Shown piece after piece: positions 61,744 through 64,000 of a stretch of DNA of 64,000 nucleotides. The notes beneath the pieces were generated by a model that was given only the letters and a program-made list of their open reading frames with translations, ran no database searches and had not been told where the DNA came from. The first letter of the stretch is position 1. The number at the start of each line of letters is the position of its first letter. The stretch covers positions 97,102 through 161,101 of the forward strand of contig NZ_JAAEDM010000002.1 of assembly GCF_018129065.1 (NCBI RefSeq), in the 5' to 3' direction. The position numbers were made by a program, and so were the translations under genes. This stretch comes from Neoroseomonas soli. Its GTDB lineage: Bacteria > Pseudomonadota > Alphaproteobacteria > Acetobacterales > Acetobacteraceae.

Positions 61744-64000
61744 CGGCGCCGTTCGCGCTGGCGTCCCTTGGGGGCGGGGCGGCCGCGTCCACGCGTCGGC
61801 AGTCCCTGCATGAGGTGAAAGACCATGCCTCCCGTGCGCGGCGTCGCTTCCGCCAGCCGGGCCTCGACTGCCTGGCCCAGGCTGAAGGTCAGTCTCGTCC
61901 TGCGACCGGCCAGCGTCTGCGTGGCCTCGTCCAAGTCCCATCTGTCGTCCGGCAGAGAACCGAGCGGGACGATTCCGCTCGCTCCATTCTCTTCAAGGGT
62001 GACGAAGAGACCGAAGCGAGTCACCCCGGAAATTCGTGCCTCGAAGCACTCTCCGACTCGTTGTGCCATAAAGGCCGCGAGGTAGCGGTCCACCGCATCG
62101 CGCTCGGCCGCCGCGGCGCGCCGTTCGGTGCTGGTGATGTGTTCCCCGGTGTCGGGGAAACGCGCGGCCTCGCTTTCCTCCAGCCCGTCCTTGCCGAGCT
62201 TCAGGCCACGGATCAGCGCGCGATGCACCAGCAGGTCCGCGTAGCGGCGAATGGGCGAGGTGAAATGCGCGTAGCGCGACAGCGCGAGACCGAAATGCCC
62301 GAGATTGTCCGGCGCATAGGCGGCCTGGGACTGGCCGCGCAGCACGGCCTCGTTCACCAGGCGCTCGTGCGGGCTGTCCTTCACCTTTTCCAGCACGCGG
62401 GCGAAGTCGCGCGGGTGCAACCGGTCCGAGGGCGGCAGGGAGATGTCGAAGGTGGCGAGGAACTGCCGCAGCCCCTCCAGCTTCTGGTCGGATGGCCGGT
62501 CGTGCACGCGGTACATGCAAGGCTGGGTCAGGCGTTCCAGCTCCTCTGCCGCGCAGACATTGGCGGCGACCATGAATTCCTCGATCAGCCGGTGCGAATC
62601 GAGCCGCGCGCGCGGCTCGACGCCGGTGACGCGGCCATGGGCGTCCAGCATGACCCGGCGCTCGGGCAGGTCGAGTTCGAGGGTCCCGCGCTTCTCCCGC
62701 GCCGTGAGCAAGGCCCGGAAGGCGCCGTAGAGACGGGCGACGTGGCCCTCCGGCAGGGCACCGGGGGTGGTGCCGGCATGGGCGGCTTCCTGCACCTGCT
62801 CGTAGGTCAGGCGGGCGGCGCTGCGCATGATGCCGCGGCCGAAGGCATGGCCGTGCTTCCGGCCATGCGCGTCGAAGCGCATCTCGACGAAGAGGCAGCC
62901 GCGGTCCTCGTCCGGCCGCAGGCTGCACCAGCCGTTCGACAGCGCCTCGGGCAGCATCGGCACGACGCGGTCGGGGAAATAGACGGAATTGCCGCGCGCC
63001 CAAGCCTCGCGGTCCAGGTGGCTGCCCGGCGTGACGTAGTGGGCGACATCGGCGATGGCCACCAGCACGCGCCAGCCCTCGCCTTCGGGTTCCGCGAAGA
63101 CGGCGTCGTCGAAGTCGCGGGCGTCCTCGCCGTCGATCGTGACCAGCGGGATGTCGCGCAGGTCGGTGCGGCCGTGGACCGCGACGCCGCGCGCGCGCTC
63201 GGCCTGCTGCACGGCCTCGGCAGGGAAGATGTCGGGGATGCCGTGGGCGTGGATGCAGACGAGCGAGACTGAGCGCGGTTCCCCCATCACGCCGAGGCGT
63301 TCGGTGATGCGCGCGGGCTTGGGGCCGAGGTGGCGGGTTGAGGGCAGGGGCTCGGCGAAGACGATCTCGCCGGGCTTCGCGCCGTTCTCCTCGCCGCGCG
63401 GGACCTCCCAGATGCCCTTCTGGCGCCGATCGGTCGGGATGATCCGGCCATCCTCGAAGACGCCGAGGATGCGCGCGGGCGGCGCGCCGCCGATGCGCTT
63501 GAAGGTGCGGCCCTCATACTTGCCGGGGCCGATCGGCTTGAGCCGGGCCAGCACGCGCTCGCCGGCGGTCAGGGCGGGGCGGCCCTTGGGCTCGGGGCGC
63601 ATGTAGATGACCGGCGGGCGGCCCTCGCCCTGCCAGCCGACGGGGCGGGCGATGGGGTCGCCGTCAGGGTCGGTGCCGGTGACCTCGATCGGCGCGATCT
63701 CCGGCAGGCGAGAGGGAGCGACGATGGCGCGTTTGCCGGCCGGGGTGCTGCCGCCCTCCGCCGCCAGGTCCCGCATCAGCGCGCGCAGGGCAGGGCGCTG
63801 GTCGGAGGCAAGCCCGAAGGCGCAGGCGATGTCGGACTTGGTGACGCGGCCGGTGGCCTCGGCGAGGAAGGCGCGCAGTTCGGCCTTGCTCGGCAGGGCG
63901 GCGGGTTCGGTGGGGCGCGTCGCGGCGCGGCGCTTCGCGGCCGCGCGCGGGCCGGCGGCGGATTTGGCGGTGGCGCGGTGGGGCTTGCCGTTGCTTCCGG
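61740..64000 (-). CDS. rnr: Ribonuclease R (5' end beyond window)
   Basis: The visible 752 residues run from a basic linker through an N-terminal winged-helix segment (SKAELRAFLAEATGRVTKSD), cold-shock-like domains, the RNB catalytic domain (TIDGEDARDFDDAVFAEPEG, with essential Asp residues; SVYFPDRVVPMLPEALSNGW) and a C-terminal S1 domain. It ends in a basic tail (RGRGRPAPKGRQRERRR). It is a processive 3'-5' exoribonuclease that degrades structured RNA. The start lies past 64000; the visible N-terminal extension rich in Ala, Lys and Arg is longer than in E. coli. It is first of a coupled unit with the S41 peptidase. Confidence 0.93.
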   Translation of the reverse strand, partial: GSNGKPHRATAKSAAGPRAAAKRRAATRPTEPAALPSKAELRAFLAEATGRVTKSDIACAFGLASDQRPALRALMRDLAAEGGSTPAGKRAIVAPSRLPEIAPIEVTGTDPDGDPIARPVGWQGEGRPPVIYMRPEPKGRPALTAGERVLARLKPIGPGKYEGRTFKRIGGAPPARILGVFEDGRIIPTDRRQKGIWEVPRGEENGAKPGEIVFAEPLPSTRHLGPKPARITERLGVMGEPRSVSLVCIHAHGIPDIFPAEAVQQAERARGVAVHGRTDLRDIPLVTIDGEDARDFDDAVFAEPEGEGWRVLVAIADVAHYVTPGSHLDREAWARGNSVYFPDRVVPMLPEALSNGWCSLRPDEDRGCLFVEMRFDAHGRKHGHAFGRGIMRSAARLTYEQVQEAAHAGTTPGALPEGHVARLYGAFRALLTAREKRGTLELDLPERRVMLDAHGRVTGVEPRARLDSHRLIEEFMVAANVCAAEELERLTQPCMYRVHDRPSDQKLEGLRQFLATFDISLPPSDRLHPRDFARVLEKVKDSPHERLVNEAVLRGQSQAAYAPDNLGHFGLALSRYAHFTSPIRRYADLLVHRALIRGLKLGKDGLEESEAARFPDTGEHITSTERRAAAAERDAVDRYLAAFMAQRVGECFEARISGVTRFGLFVTLEENGASGIVPLGSLPDDRWDLDEATQTLAGRRTRLTFSLGQAVEARLAEATPRTGGMVFHLMQGLPTRGRGRPAPKGRQRERRR

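Overview
The window is very GC-rich chromosomal DNA in which third codon positions are almost always G or C. Gene content points to an aerobic alphaproteobacterium, most likely Acetobacteraceae of the Roseomonas group. The evidence is orphan solute-binding proteins, a short flagellin, a PleD-like regulator, CoxL-like molybdenum enzymes and many amino-acid oxidases. This placement is inference from gene families, not from a marker phylogeny. I see no rRNA, tRNA, CRISPR array, prophage or transposase gene. Layout: 0-12 kb is catabolic, with a DadA-like oxidase (cut by the left edge), an iron-type dehydrogenase resembling maleylacetate reductase, an orphan AapJ-type binding protein, an SDR/enoyl-CoA hydratase pair, a class III aminotransferase with a DUF1194 protein, and a three-gene flavin/[2Fe-2S] dehydrogenase of the HcnABC/opine-oxidase type. 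12-16.4 kb holds three cell-wall enzymes (YcbB-like L,D-transpeptidase, DUF882 peptidase, MepA) and galE. 16.5-22 kb has a type I secretion ABC/HlyD pair with a small conserved protein, then a GT2 glycosyltransferase convergent with GtrA. 22-34.5 kb is the most distinctive block: five paralogous Tat-type family-5 solute-binding proteins in a row feed one DppBCDF-type transporter, with hairpins and a palindrome between the binding-protein genes. 34.8-41.1 kb is a coxS-coxL-coxM-like molybdenum hydroxylase operon continuing into AtzH/HpxZ-like, HCCA-isomerase-like and DadA-like genes. Taken with the adjacent transporter and the nearby Asp/Glu/hydantoin-type racemase, this suggests import and oxidation of peptides, amino-acid derivatives or N-heterocycles. 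41.2-49.7 kb contains a double cold-shock-domain protein with a Gly/Arg repeat linker, a lone flagellin, the racemase, an orphan TTT/Bug binding protein, a four-gene operon ending in an SbmA/YddA-like ABC exporter, and a 226-bp intergenic patch of repeats. That patch includes a 122-bp MITE-like element with 11-bp terminal inverted repeats, one end of which supplies the stop codon of a DUF1194 gene. 49.2-57.6 kb holds a D-lactate-dehydrogenase-like FAD/Fe-S protein, quinone oxidoreductase, serine-glyoxylate aminotransferase, a hexapeptide acyltransferase, a Nu-class GST and a glyoxalase-like protein. 57.7-64 kb has a PmtA-like methyltransferase divergent from a PleD-like diguanylate cyclase, ribosomal protein L33, an S41 peptidase with no canonical start codon at the expected place, and RNase R (cut by the right edge). 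No single locus is clearly a new system. The five-receptor/one-transporter array with its intercistronic hairpins, the MITE-like element and the apparent CTG start of the S41 peptidase most deserve follow-up.
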